A stretch of 64,000 nucleotides of DNA from Sphingomonas sp. S-NIH.Pt15_0812 (GCF_003951315.1 NZ_QLJH01000013.1:49054-113053), one strand, 5' to 3'; positions 21,619-30,662 are shown, counted from the stretch's first letter. Made by a program: numbers and translations. The notes: a model not told the origin generated them from the letters alone.

Positions 21619-23613
21619 TCACCGCACCAGCCGCAGCCGTCCGCCCCCCGGCATGGGCGCGGCGGTGAGCAGGTCGTCGACGCGCGCGGCGAGATCGACC
21701 TGGCGGAACGGCTTGGCGAGGCGCGGCACGTCGGCCGGCACATCCTCGCCCGCCGCCGCATAGCCGGTGATCAGCAGCGCGGGCAGCGCCGGTCCGCCGG
21801 TGCGGCATTCGGTGATCAGCGCCGCGCCGGTCATGCCCGGCATCAGATAGTCGGTGACCAGCAGGTCGACCTCCGCGCCGCCGCGCAGCATCGCCAGCGC
21901 CTGACTGGCCGATCGCGCCTCGACCACGTCATAGCCGATGTCGCGCAGCATGTCGGCGGTGGCGCTCCGCACGATCTCCTCGTCGTCCACCAGCAGGATG
22001 CGCGCCGCCTGGCGCGCGGCGGTCGGGTCGCCGGACCGTTCCGCCGCCCGCTCGGCCGGCTGGTGCGAGATGGGCAGCCACAGCTCCACCGTCGTGCCGA
22101 CGCCGACCGTGCTGTCCAGTCGCAGCGTGCCGCCCGATTGCGCCGCCAGCCCGTGGATCATCGACAGGCCCAGGCCCGTGCCCTTGCCGACCCCCTTGGT
22201 GGAGAAGAAGGGTTCGGCCGCGCGCGCCAGCGTCGCCTTGTCCATGCCGGTGCCGGTATCGGTGGCGAGCAGCCGGACATAATCGCCGGGCGTCAGGCCG
22301 AGCAGGTTGCGCTCGCCCGCCGTCGCGGCGGCGGCGGTGATGGTCAGCTGCCCGCCCGAGGGCATCGCGTCGCGCGCGTTGATCGCGAGGTTGAGCAGCG
22401 CCAGTTCGAGCTGGTTGGGATCGACCGAGGCGGGCGGCAGGTGGCGCGGCACCTCCAGCACGACGCGGATCGTCGGGCCCAGCGAGCGGCGGATCAGGTC
22501 GACGATGCCGTCGATCAGCGCGCCGACATCGACGGCGCGCGGCTGCAACGCCTGGCGGCGCGCAAAGGCGAGCAGCCGCTGGGTCAGCGTCGCCGCCCGC
22601 TCCGCCGCCTGGAGCGCGTTGCCGATCATCCGCTGCGTCCGCTCGTCCTCGCGATGGCGGCGACGGACCATGTCGAGGCTGCCGACGATCGGGGTCAGCA
22701 AATTGTTGAAGTCGTGCGCGACGCCGCCGGTCAGCTGGCCGATCGCATCCATCTTCTGCGCCTGGGCGAGCTGCGCGTCCGCCTCCTTGCGCGCGGTGAT
22801 GTCGGTGACGACGCCGGTCATCCGGATCGGGCGGCCGGCGGTATCGTGGCGGATGCGCCCCTTCTTGGTGATCCAGCGCGCGGTGCCGTCCGCACCGGTG
22901 ATCGCCATCTCGACGTCGAGATGGCCGCTGATCCGCGCATCCTCGAACGCCTGCGCCACGCTGGCGCGCTGGCGGGGGTCGACATGGCGCAGCGTCGTCT
23001 CGAACGACCAGAGCGGCAGCGGCTCGGTGTAGCCGAAGATCTCGTCATGGCGCGGGCTGCGCTCGATCAGGCCGGTGGCCAGGTCCATGTCCCAGCTGCC
23101 CATGTCGGCGGCGTCGAGCGCGAAGGCCAGACTGGCGCTCGCCGTCTCCAGCTCGCGTGTCCGGTCGGCGACGGCGCGCTCCATCGTCCGGGTGGCGGCG
23201 CGCAGCTCGTATTGGCGGCCGCGCGCCTTGAGCGCGGAGCGGACCGCGCCCAGGATCGCCTCCGCATGGAGCGGCCGTTCGAGCAGCACGACATTGCCCA
23301 GCGCCTCCACCCGTCGCGCCGCCTCCGCCGAGCGGGGCGCGCGACCGCCATTGGCGAGCAGGATGAAGGGCAGGTCGGACCAGCCGGGTTGCGCGGTCAG
23401 CGTCGCGGCAAGCGGGCTGTCGTCCAGCCCGGCCAGCGCCTCCTCGGTCAGCAGCACCGCGCTCGCGCCGTCCCGCGCATCGGCGCCCAGGGCGGCGACC
23501 AGCGATGCGAGGTCCGGCACCACCTGCGCCCGGATGCCGTGATGGGTCAGCAGATTGGCGGCGACCGCGGCGTCGCGGCCGTGCGGCGCCAGGATCAGGA
23601 CCGGATCATCCAC
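21619..23613 (-). CDS. Hybrid sensor histidine kinase (pseudo-receiver, PAS, HisKA, HATPase, receiver)
   Basis: 664 residues. Residues 1-130 look like a receiver fold in which the phosphoacceptor Asp is replaced (VLLTEEAL), so a pseudo-receiver. A short helix leads to a PAS domain (~160-275, WITKKGRIRHDTAGRPIRMT). The HisKA box is GGVAHDFNNLL with phospho-His300; the ATPase has NLAINARDAM (N box), DTGTGM (G1) and GKGTGLGLSM (G2). A true receiver occupies ~537-655 with Asp588 in VTDYLMPGMTG. There is no membrane segment, so it senses a cytosolic signal. Its ATG overlaps the KaiC-like stop by 8 bases, so the two act together. Confidence 0.92.
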   Translation of the reverse strand: MDDPVLILAPHGRDAAVAANLLTHHGIRAQVVPDLASLVAALGADARDGASAVLLTEEALAGLDDSPLAATLTAQPGWSDLPFILLANGGRAPRSAEAARRVEALGNVVLLERPLHAEAILGAVRSALKARGRQYELRAATRTMERAVADRTRELETASASLAFALDAADMGSWDMDLATGLIERSPRHDEIFGYTEPLPLWSFETTLRHVDPRQRASVAQAFEDARISGHLDVEMAITGADGTARWITKKGRIRHDTAGRPIRMTGVVTDITARKEADAQLAQAQKMDAIGQLTGGVAHDFNNLLTPIVGSLDMVRRRHREDERTQRMIGNALQAAERAATLTQRLLAFARRQALQPRAVDVGALIDGIVDLIRRSLGPTIRVVLEVPRHLPPASVDPNQLELALLNLAINARDAMPSGGQLTITAAAATAGERNLLGLTPGDYVRLLATDTGTGMDKATLARAAEPFFSTKGVGKGTGLGLSMIHGLAAQSGGTLRLDSTVGVGTTVELWLPISHQPAERAAERSGDPTAARQAARILLVDDEEIVRSATADMLRDIGYDVVEARSASQALAMLRGGAEVDLLVTDYLMPGMTGAALITECRTGGPALPALLITGYAAAGEDVPADVPRLAKPFRQVDLAARVDDLLTAAPMPGGGRLRLVR

Positions 23614-25117
23614 CGGGCGACGTCCCGTGCGCGTCCGACAGCAGGGTCGTCGCCTCGCCCGAGAAGGTGGGGATGCCGGTCAGGACGCCATGGAAGGCGG
23701 AGAGCGGCTCGCCGAATTCCAGCCCCTGATCGGTGATGCGGAATTCGCGGATGGTGCGCTCATGCGCGGCGGTCCGCGTCTTGATGACCGAGATCGCCTG
23801 GCGCACCGCGCCGAACGCCTCGAAGAAGCGGAACTGCACCGCATTGTCGGCGAGATAGCTGATGTCGATGTCCGACCCCTTCTCGCCCAGCACGCCGTGC
23901 ATCCCCAGGATCAGCAGCGTCACCACGCCGTTCAGCGCCAGATAGGTGAGCAGCTCGTGCATCTGGAGCATCAGATACTGCTCGTTGGGCATGGATTGCA
24001 GATAGGCGTTGAGGCTGTCGATCACGACGACGCGCGCGCCCTCCGCCTCGATCGCATGGCGCACGACGGCGGCGAACGCGCCGGGCGACAGTTCCGCCGG
24101 GTCGATCGCGCGGAGCAGCAACTGCCCGGTTTCGATATAGGGGCGCAGGTCCATGCCGAGCGCGGCGGAGCGCTGGAGCAGCGTCGGCATCCGTTCGTCG
24201 AACAGGAAATAGGCCGTCCGCTCGCCCCGGCGGAGCGCCGCGACCAGCGCGCCGGTCGCGGTGGTGGTCTTGCCGACGCCGGCCGGGCCGGACAACAGGG
24301 TCGCGGTGCCGGGCGTCAGACCGCCGCCGAGCAACGCGTCGAACGCCGCCGACCCGGTCGATACGGGCGCGGTATCGAAGGCGGTTTCCATGCTGCCCGC
24401 GACCAGCCGCGGAAAGACCGCCAGGCCACCGCGCTCGATCTCGAAATCATGATAGCCGCCGCTATAGCGCTGCCCCCGCATCTTCACGATGTGAAGCCGT
24501 CGCCGCGCCGCGCCGAAGCCGGACAGCGTCTGTTCCAGCGCGATGACGCCGTGCGCGATGCTGTGCAGTTGCAGGTCGCCGGTCGTGCCGCTCTTGTCGT
24601 CGAGCATCAGCACGGTGCACTGGCGGGTGGAGAAGAAATGCTTCAGCGCCAGGATCTGGCGGCGATAGCGGATCGGGCTTTGCGCCAGCAGCCGCAGCTC
24701 GGACAGGCTGTCGATCACCAGCCGGGCGGGGCGGACGGCATCGACCTTGGCCATGATCGCGCGCACCGTCTCGCCCAGCTCGACCTCGCTGGGGTAGAGC
24801 AGCGTCTGCTCCTCCGCTTCGTCCAGTCCCTCGGCCGGGATCATCTCGAACAGGGTGAGCGCGTCCAGCGACCAGCCATGGCTGACGCCGACCGCGCGCA
24901 GTTCCTCCTCGGTCTCGGCAAGCGTGATGTAGAGGCCGGTCTCGCCCGCCGCCGCGCCGGCCAGCAGAAACCCCAGGCCCAATGTCGTCTTGCCGGTGCC
25001 GGGCGTGCCCTCGATCAGATAGAGGCGCTGGCGCGTCACGCCGCCCTGCAACACCTGATCCAGCCCGGCGACGCCCAGGGCGGCGAGGGGCGGCGGGCGG
25101 TCCTGTACCGGTGGCAT
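23606..25117 (-). CDS. KaiC-like double RecA-fold ATPase
   Basis: 503 residues with two KaiC domains. Walker A motifs are GTPGTGKT at 37-44 and GPAGVGKT at 277-284; both halves have the following acidic catalytic segment (LAETEEELRAVG; LFDERMPTLLQRS) and Walker B strands (ARLVIDSLSE, ARVVVIDSLNAY). I start it at ATG 25117 because GGGGAAGGAAG lies just upstream; an in-frame GTG at 25159 would add 14 residues through the repeat. No KaiA or KaiB is nearby, so this is one of the non-clock KaiC homologues that pair with histidine kinases. It may report energy state to the kinase encoded next; that is inference. Confidence 0.9.
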   Translation of the reverse strand: MPPVQDRPPPLAALGVAGLDQVLQGGVTRQRLYLIEGTPGTGKTTLGLGFLLAGAAAGETGLYITLAETEEELRAVGVSHGWSLDALTLFEMIPAEGLDEAEEQTLLYPSEVELGETVRAIMAKVDAVRPARLVIDSLSELRLLAQSPIRYRRQILALKHFFSTRQCTVLMLDDKSGTTGDLQLHSIAHGVIALEQTLSGFGAARRRLHIVKMRGQRYSGGYHDFEIERGGLAVFPRLVAGSMETAFDTAPVSTGSAAFDALLGGGLTPGTATLLSGPAGVGKTTTATGALVAALRRGERTAYFLFDERMPTLLQRSAALGMDLRPYIETGQLLLRAIDPAELSPGAFAAVVRHAIEAEGARVVVIDSLNAYLQSMPNEQYLMLQMHELLTYLALNGVVTLLILGMHGVLGEKGSDIDISYLADNAVQFRFFEAFGAVRQAISVIKTRTAAHERTIREFRITDQGLEFGEPLSAFHGVLTGIPTFSGEATTLLSDAHGTSPGG

Positions 25118-25130
25118 CGACGTCTTCCTT

Positions 25131-25149
25131 CCCCGCGTGGAACCGTCTT
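25131..25149. repeat. 19-bp repeat, copy 2
   Basis: CCCCGCGTGGAACCGTCTT, 14 bases upstream of the KaiC-like ATG, partner of the copy at 21594-21612 (one mismatch). On the minus strand it lies in the leader just before the ribosome binding site. It may be a regulator site or a recombination scar. Confidence 0.6.
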
Positions 25150-25275
25150 GTTTCGACACCGGGCTTGGGGTCGTATACCGATGGCCGTTATAAGCTTTAC
25201 AGCGACTTGCTGACGAAGCCTAGCATCGATGCGGGAAGAGGCGCCGGATCAGGGTCGACAATGGACCAGATCGGG

Positions 25276-25545
25276 TCACCGTCGGCGCAGCCGGGGCAGG
25301 GGCGCGGCGGACAGGATCAGCACCGTCGCCACCCCGGCGATCCCGGCCGCGCCCAGGAAGCGGACCCAGCGCTCGCCCGTGATCGGCGCGCCGCAGCGCC
25401 ACAGGCCGGCGGTCAGCACCATGACGCCCGCCACGCGCAGCCAGCGCGCATCGCCCTTGGTCAGGCCCAGATCGCGGCGGATGCGGAACGAGCTGGCGGC
25501 GAGCAGCAGCCAGCCGATCAGGCAGGTCAGCACGGTTTCAAGCAT
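25276..25545 (-). CDS. DUF3325-type small membrane protein
   Basis: 89 residues with three hydrophobic segments: VLTCLIGWLLLAAS, WLRVAGVMVLTAGLW and FLGAAGIAGVATVLILSAA. Size, topology and position directly after a PepSY membrane protein match the DUF3325 family, which accompanies siderophore-uptake loci. Function is unknown. Its ATG overlaps the PepSY stop by 8 bases and it is the last gene of a three-gene set read leftwards. Confidence 0.75.
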   Translation of the reverse strand: MLETVLTCLIGWLLLAASSFRIRRDLGLTKGDARWLRVAGVMVLTAGLWRCGAPITGERWVRFLGAAGIAGVATVLILSAAPLPRLRRR

Positions 25546-27100
25546 GGATGGTCTCCGAACGGCTGGGCGCGCTCGGGGCGGCGCGGCGTCGTCTGGGGGC
25601 GGGCACGCGGCCGGTGCGCCAGGCGGCGAAGGCGAACAGGGCGGCGATCGCCAGCATCGCCAGGTCGAACGCGGCGAACAGCGTGTCGCCGCTCAGCAGC
25701 GAGCCCGGCAGGCCGCGCGTCGTGGTCAGCGCGTCGGCCAGCGGAATGGCGGCGAAGACGAGGGCGGCGAGCGCGAACCCCTCGCGCCAGGCCCGACGCG
25801 CGGGGCGGACGAGCTGCACGAGCGCGACCAGGCCCCAGGCCCAGAACATCGTCGCCACTTCCGCATCGGCGCGGCCGGGCTGCATCGCCGGGATCAGCCG
25901 GTTGGCGAGCAGATAGGAGGCCATGCCGACGGGCAGGCCGACGATCACCGCGATGTTCAGCCGCTCGACCAGCCGCAGCCCGAAAAAGGGCGCGGCCCCC
26001 GGCCGCCGCCGCTTGGCGGTCCAGAGCAGCAGGCCGGTGCCGACCATCGCCACGCCGGTCAGGCCCATGGCGAAATAGGCCCAGCGCAGCGCCGGTCCGG
26101 CATATTGCGCCAGGTGCAGCCCCAGCATGACCCCCGCGGTGGCGAGCGCGGTGCTGCCGGTGCCGGATTGCTCCAGCCACCGCCCGGTGGCGCCGTCATA
26201 GGTGACGGAGGGGCCGCGCGCGTTGATGGTGGTGCCGGTGCCCTGCGCCAGGGTGATGGTCGCGGCCTGATCATTGGGATGGTGGACGATGATCCGCGAC
26301 ACCGGCGCGCCCAGCCGGTGGCCGGCATCGGCGATCAGCGGCACGATCGGCGTCAGGCCGACGCGCTTGCCGGTCGCCGGCCGGTCGGCGGGCTGGCTGA
26401 AGGCGATCTGCGCGAATTCGGCGGGCTGCTTGTAATTGGCCAGGATCGGCCAGGGCATGTACATCGTCACCAGCGTGATCAGCCCGGTATAGGTGATCAT
26501 CGCATGATAGGGCAGCGCCAGCACCGCCGAGACATTGTGCGCGTCCAGCCAGCTGCGCTGCCCCTTGTTCCAGCGCAGCGTGAAGAAGTCGGCGAAGATC
26601 CGCTTGTGGGTGATGACGCCCGACAGGATCGCGGCCAGCATGAACATCGCGCACAGCCCCGCCAGCCAGCGTCCCCAGGGATGCGGCAATTGGAGCTGGA
26701 AGTGGAAGCGGTAGAATTGCTCGCCGCCCCTGGTCTCGCGCGCGGTCACCGGCTGGCCGGTGGCGGGATCGAGTTCGATCTCGTCGGGGCGGGACGCGGC
26801 CTTGGCGGCGTCGGGCTTGGGGACCGGGAAGATTTCGGTCGTCGGCCGGCGCGCATCGGGCAGGAAGACATACCATTGCAGGTCGTCGGCGCCGGTCCGC
26901 TGCAGATAGGCGATGGCGGTGGCGGCGGCGCGTTCGGTGGAGACGGCCTGGACGCGCGACTCGGGCTGCATCCAGCGCGTGATCTCGGGCCGGAAATAGC
27001 TGGCGGTGCCGGTCAGGAACATGGCGAACAGCAGCCAGCCGGCCAGCAGGCCGAGCCAGCCATGGATCCAGGCCATGCTCTGACGCAGCGACACGCTCAT
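25538..27100 (-). CDS. PepSY-associated TM domain protein (iron-uptake-linked)
   Basis: 520 residues from ATG 27100. The first helix WIHGWLGLLAGWLLFAMFLTG and the following FRPEITRWMQPES are the PepSY_TM signature; further segments include LAGLCAMFMLAAILSGVITH and a group of helices in the last 170 residues. Conserved LPHPWGRW and the histidines in HKRIF and DAHNVSAVLALPYH are typical and could bind haem or metal. Relatives act as inner-membrane ferric-siderophore reductases or adjuncts; that function is known for only some members. It overlaps both neighbours (ATGA upstream, 8 bases downstream). Confidence 0.85.
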   Translation of the reverse strand: MSVSLRQSMAWIHGWLGLLAGWLLFAMFLTGTASYFRPEITRWMQPESRVQAVSTERAAATAIAYLQRTGADDLQWYVFLPDARRPTTEIFPVPKPDAAKAASRPDEIELDPATGQPVTARETRGGEQFYRFHFQLQLPHPWGRWLAGLCAMFMLAAILSGVITHKRIFADFFTLRWNKGQRSWLDAHNVSAVLALPYHAMITYTGLITLVTMYMPWPILANYKQPAEFAQIAFSQPADRPATGKRVGLTPIVPLIADAGHRLGAPVSRIIVHHPNDQAATITLAQGTGTTINARGPSVTYDGATGRWLEQSGTGSTALATAGVMLGLHLAQYAGPALRWAYFAMGLTGVAMVGTGLLLWTAKRRRPGAAPFFGLRLVERLNIAVIVGLPVGMASYLLANRLIPAMQPGRADAEVATMFWAWGLVALVQLVRPARRAWREGFALAALVFAAIPLADALTTTRGLPGSLLSGDTLFAAFDLAMLAIAALFAFAAWRTGRVPAPRRRRAAPSAPSRSETIHA

Positions 27101-27426
27101 GGCCGGACGCCCAGCCACCACAGCGCTGCGCCGCCCAGCAGCGCCACGCCCCAGACGAACCCGGCGACCCGCGCCAGTCGCGGCTCGTGGAAGCACCACA
27201 GGCCGATCGCGCCATAGGTCAGGAAGGACAGGATCATCGCCCAGCCGGTCGCCTCCACCCGGTCGACCGGCAGCAGACGGGCGGCGAGCGTCGCGAGCAC
27301 GACGGCGGCAGCATAGCCGCCGACCAGCGCCGTCACCGATCGCGCGGCCATCGCCCAGACGATCGGACGGACATGGCGGCGCGCGGGCGACGGGGATGGG
27401 GCGGGATGGCCGCGCTCCATGAACAT
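27097..27426 (-). CDS. DUF3649-type small membrane protein
   Basis: 109 residues with hydrophobic segments VTALVGGYAAAVVLATLAA, GWAMILSFLTYGAIGLWCF and VAGFVWGVALLGGAALWWL; together with the PepSY and DUF3325 genes this is the recurrent DUF3649-PepSY-DUF3325 trio. An AGGGGA stretch precedes ATG 27426. Its stop overlaps the PepSY ATG (ATGA). It is the first gene of the set and is preceded by a Fur-like box about 45 bases upstream. Function unknown. Confidence 0.75.
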   Translation of the reverse strand: MFMERGHPAPSPSPARRHVRPIVWAMAARSVTALVGGYAAAVVLATLAARLLPVDRVEATGWAMILSFLTYGAIGLWCFHEPRLARVAGFVWGVALLGGAALWWLGVRP

Positions 27427-27470
27427 GATGTCGTTCCCCTTGCCGTTCTCGCCCGCTCCTCCTAGCGGCG

Positions 27471-27489
27471 ATTGATAGTCGTTATCAAT
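27471..27489. promoter_or_regulatory. Fur-like operator
   Basis: ATTGATAGTCGTTATCAAT is a 19-bp palindrome with perfect 7-bp arms (ATTGATA/TATCAAT), the size and symmetry of a Fur box, in an AT-rich island upstream of the DUF3649 start at 27426. It would repress the PepSY set when iron is sufficient. The rest of 27427-27588 holds no gene that I can support. Confidence 0.65.
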
Positions 27490-27588
27490 AATAAAATGGG
27501 CGTTCGACGGCAGCTGCCGTCACGCGGCAACGCTCGATCGCCTTCGAACCGATCCGCGCGGTCGGGCGCACGGACCGGTTCTAGGGGC

Positions 27589-28011
27589 TCAGCGGCAGCC
27601 TTGGCTGCGCTCGATCTCGCGGCCCGCCAGCGCGCCGACACCCGCGCCGACGATCAGGCCGGTGGTGCTGGGGGCGTTGTAGCGGCCGCCGCGACCGATC
27701 TCGCGTCCGAGCAGGCCGCCGACCACCGCGCCCAGCACGCCGCCGGTCGTGCCGCCGCTGCGGCAGCGACGGTCATAGCCGGTCCGCCGCCAGTCGCGAC
27801 GATAGCTGTCGCCGCGATAATCGCGGTAACCGCGATCGTCATAGCCCCGGTCATATCCGCGGGCGTCATAGCCGCGATCATAGCCACGGGCATCATAGCC
27901 GCGGTCGTAATAGCCCCGGCCGTAATAGTCCTGCGCCATGGCGGGGGTGGCGGAAACACCCGCGATCGCCACACCGGCAACCGCGAGGACTTGCGTGACA
28001 GTCTTGAACAT
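27589..28011 (-). CDS. Glycine-zipper 2TM surface protein with Arg-Gly-Tyr-Asp repeats
   Basis: 140 residues from ATG 28011. A signal peptide ends at AMAQ (~26). Residues ~27-75 are a low-complexity GYDRGYDARGYD-type stretch rich in Arg, Gly, Tyr and Asp. The C-terminal ~70 residues contain the glycine zipper GGVLGAVVGGLLGREIG and a second half GLIVGAGVGALAGREIE, as in 17-kDa Rickettsia-type surface antigens. It is probably an outer-membrane or periplasmic structural protein. The tandem DNA repeat that encodes the RGYD stretch runs about 27820-27925 and could vary in length between strains. Confidence 0.82.
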   Translation of the reverse strand: MFKTVTQVLAVAGVAIAGVSATPAMAQDYYGRGYYDRGYDARGYDRGYDARGYDRGYDDRGYRDYRGDSYRRDWRRTGYDRRCRSGGTTGGVLGAVVGGLLGREIGRGGRYNAPSTTGLIVGAGVGALAGREIERSQGCR

Positions 28012-28110
28012 CGATCGTCTCCCTGTGGGCGTTGACGAACGATTACGCCGATTCGACTGTGGCAAGGCTGAACCGGGCTGGCAGCTTCCGTTCAGCCTTG
28101 CGGCCGGGCG

Positions 28111-30300
28111 TCAGAAATTCTTTGCGACGCCGACGAAGAATCCGCGCCGCGGGCCATATTGCGGCGCGCCGACGCCCACGCCGGTCCCGTCGCGGATTTC
28201 ATAGCGATGGTCGAGCGCGTTGATGACGTCGAAGCGGATGTCGAGGTTCGGCCCCGCCAGATGCTGGCTCGCGGTCAGGTTGAACTGCGCATAGGGCGGC
28301 AGCTTCGCCCCGTTGGGCACCTGGTGGACGTCGTCGTCGCGGCGCAGGCCCGATCCATAGATCATGCTGCCGCCGAGCTTCGTGCCCTGCCCGAAGGCAT
28401 AGGAAATGCCCGCCGAGCCGGTGAAGGTCTGGTCATGGTCGAGATAGATGTAACGACGCGCGATATAGTCGAGATCGTCCTGGCCGAAGCTGAACTGGCT
28501 GGAGAGGATGTTGCGACCCTTGGCCTTGGCGGCGGCAAAATTGGCATAGGCGAGCAATGGGCCGCGCGCATAGCTGACATTCGCCTCGATCCCGCCGATT
28601 CGACCCTGTTGATAGTTGAACGGCGTCAGGATGATCGGCGCGCCGAACTGCCCCTCGTCGATTAAATTCTTCGAGATGCGGTAATAGGCGTCGATGCCAT
28701 AGGTGAGATAGCGGCTGAGCTTCGCCTGGAAGCCGGCGTCGAAATAATCCTGCCGCTCGGCATAGGGCACGGTGTTGGCGGTGACCGCCGGATAGGCGCT
28801 GGTGCCGACGAACTTCGCGATGCTGGTCGTGCCGACCAGTTCGAAGGGCGGCGGCACGAAATAGCGCGAATAGCCGGCATGGAGCGTATAGATATCGCCC
28901 GGCTGCCAGACCAGGTTGACGCGCGGCGACAGCTGCCCCTCACGCCGATAGCCATCATAGAGGTCGTAGCGCGCGCCATAGTTGAGCGTCAGGCGCGGCA
29001 GCAGCTTCCACTCGTCCTGCAGATAGGCGCTGACGCTGGTCGCGGTCTTGCCGCCATCGTCGACGATCGCGACCGGATCGCCCGCCTGCGCGCCGCTGGC
29101 GTCGACCGGGAAGACGCGGGTGATGGTGTCGCTGGTCGACCGGTCGCGCGTGACCAGCAGGCCGCCGCGCAGCGTGTGCGCCTGGCCCAGATGATAGACC
29201 GCATCGACCTGTCCGCCGATCGCGAAGTCCTGCTTGTACGCCTGTTGCGCCTGCCCGTTATAGAGCAGCTCGCCCAGGATGTCCGGCCGGTAGCGCAGCG
29301 ACGAATAGCGCGCGAACAGCGAGGCCTGCACGGTCAGCGGCTCGGCATCGTGGAGGAAGGCGATCTGGCCGAAGCCGGTCTTCTCCAACTGCGTCTCGTT
29401 GAGATTCTCGCTGGGAAAGCCGGTCTGGCCGTTCACGTTCCAGCCCGCGCCCGGCTGCTGGCCGACGGGGTTGGGGATCTGGAACCACTGGTTGGAATAG
29501 CCGCCGACGAACGACACCCGGTTCCGGTCGTCCAGGATATGGTCGACATAGGTGAAGGCCTGATATTGGTCGGTCTTGTCATGGATCGGGGTCGAACGGC
29601 CGTCGACGCTCTCGATCCCCAGGCCGCTATGCCGGTAATCGCCCGAGACGAAGTAGTTGGTGCTCCCCGACGAGCCGCCATAGGTCAGGCTGGGCTGGAT
29701 CGTGTCGTGGCTGCCGCCATAGAGCGAGGCGGTGCCGCCATTCTGGAACAGGCCGCTCTTGGTCGTCACGTCGATGACGCCGGCGGTGCGCAGGCCATAT
29801 TGCGCCGGCAGCGCGCCGGTCAGGATGTTGACCTTCTCGACCAGGCGCGGCGACAGCGTCTGCCCGAACACCGCCAGCCCCTCGGGCAGGATGGTGCCGT
29901 TGATGCGATATTGCAGGCCGTTATGGTCGTCGCGGACGTGGAACTGGCCGAAACCGTCCTGCACGATGCCGGGCGCCTGGAGCAGGATCTGGTTGAACTG
30001 CTGGTTCTCGCCGCCGGGCAACGCCTTGATCGTGGCGCTGGTGATCTCATAGTTCGACGCGCCCAGGCTGGGCTGGATATGCGCGCGCGCGGTGTCGAGC
30101 CGGCGGGCGGTGACGACGATGTCGGGTGCCGGGGCGGTCGTGTCCTTGGCGCCGTCCGTGCCGTCCTTCCGGTCCTGCGCATCTGTCCGATCCTGATCCT
30201 GGCTCGGCAGGCCGCGCGTCTGCGCCAGCGCGGGCTGACCCCAGGCGGCGGCGGCAAGGGCGAGCAGGGCCACGCGGGAGAGGAGCAGGGGAACGCGCAT
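28111..30300 (-). CDS. TonB-dependent receptor
   Basis: 729 residues. A signal peptide ends at ALAQ (26). A ~35-residue Asp/Thr-rich linker leads to the TonB box DIVVTA (~60), then the plug domain (LQYRINGTILPEG, GVIDVTTKSG) and a 22-strand-type barrel ending GFFVGVAKNF, with the usual terminal Phe. No N-terminal STN signalling domain is present. The ligand is unknown; the nearby PepSY set with a Fur-like box suggests iron compounds, but this gene has no clear Fur box of its own and the glycine-zipper gene lies between. Confidence 0.9.
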   Translation of the reverse strand: MRVPLLLSRVALLALAAAAWGQPALAQTRGLPSQDQDRTDAQDRKDGTDGAKDTTAPAPDIVVTARRLDTARAHIQPSLGASNYEITSATIKALPGGENQQFNQILLQAPGIVQDGFGQFHVRDDHNGLQYRINGTILPEGLAVFGQTLSPRLVEKVNILTGALPAQYGLRTAGVIDVTTKSGLFQNGGTASLYGGSHDTIQPSLTYGGSSGSTNYFVSGDYRHSGLGIESVDGRSTPIHDKTDQYQAFTYVDHILDDRNRVSFVGGYSNQWFQIPNPVGQQPGAGWNVNGQTGFPSENLNETQLEKTGFGQIAFLHDAEPLTVQASLFARYSSLRYRPDILGELLYNGQAQQAYKQDFAIGGQVDAVYHLGQAHTLRGGLLVTRDRSTSDTITRVFPVDASGAQAGDPVAIVDDGGKTATSVSAYLQDEWKLLPRLTLNYGARYDLYDGYRREGQLSPRVNLVWQPGDIYTLHAGYSRYFVPPPFELVGTTSIAKFVGTSAYPAVTANTVPYAERQDYFDAGFQAKLSRYLTYGIDAYYRISKNLIDEGQFGAPIILTPFNYQQGRIGGIEANVSYARGPLLAYANFAAAKAKGRNILSSQFSFGQDDLDYIARRYIYLDHDQTFTGSAGISYAFGQGTKLGGSMIYGSGLRRDDDVHQVPNGAKLPPYAQFNLTASQHLAGPNLDIRFDVINALDHRYEIRDGTGVGVGAPQYGPRRGFFVGVAKNF

Positions 30301-30662
30301 CAGCTATTCTCGATGTTACTTTATATCAGATAGCTTGTGCATTGCGGCATCCTCGATCGCTGGCAAGACGGCGAAGGCAAGATGAGCAATTTGTCACCAA
30401 AGTGACGGAAAACCCCCATGTCGAACGGCCCATCGAACATGACGGGCGAGACAGGAAAGGTTTCTATGCTGATGATCGTCTTGCGGTGGTGAAGGATAAT
30501 CCTGTCGGGGCCACGATGATGGCCGGCCATGATTTGATGGCTTCGTCTGCGGCTCCGAACATCATGAAGAAATGTTCAACATCCGTGCAGCCGGTGGAAT
30601 TGCGGTGAACCAATGCCGATCAGGCTTCGTTGCGCGGGATCAACGGTTGAAGGAGGAGATGG
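30301..30662. other. 362-base gap without a supported gene
   Basis: The gap separates the leftward TonB receptor from the rightward SDR operon and must hold both promoters. I see AGCTAT...ATAGCT arms (30302-30307 / 30330-30335), GTCAC-CAAA-GTGAC (30393-30406) and the perfect ATGTT-C-AACAT palindrome (30572-30582), the last 80 bases before the SDR gene. These are candidate operators. Short open frames across it lack ribosome binding sites. Confidence 0.5.

Noticed and set aside
25139..25165. GGAAC at the second 19-bp repeat as an EcfG promoter
   Set aside because: No CGTT-like -10 follows at 16-17 bases, and it points away from the KaiC-like gene.
27820..27925. Short regular repeats as a CRISPR array
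   Set aside because: The unit is short, without spacers, and is in frame inside a secreted protein.
30321..30530. A 69-codon frame in the gap before the SDR gene
   Set aside because: No ribosome binding site, no domain, and unlike the composition of neighbouring genes.
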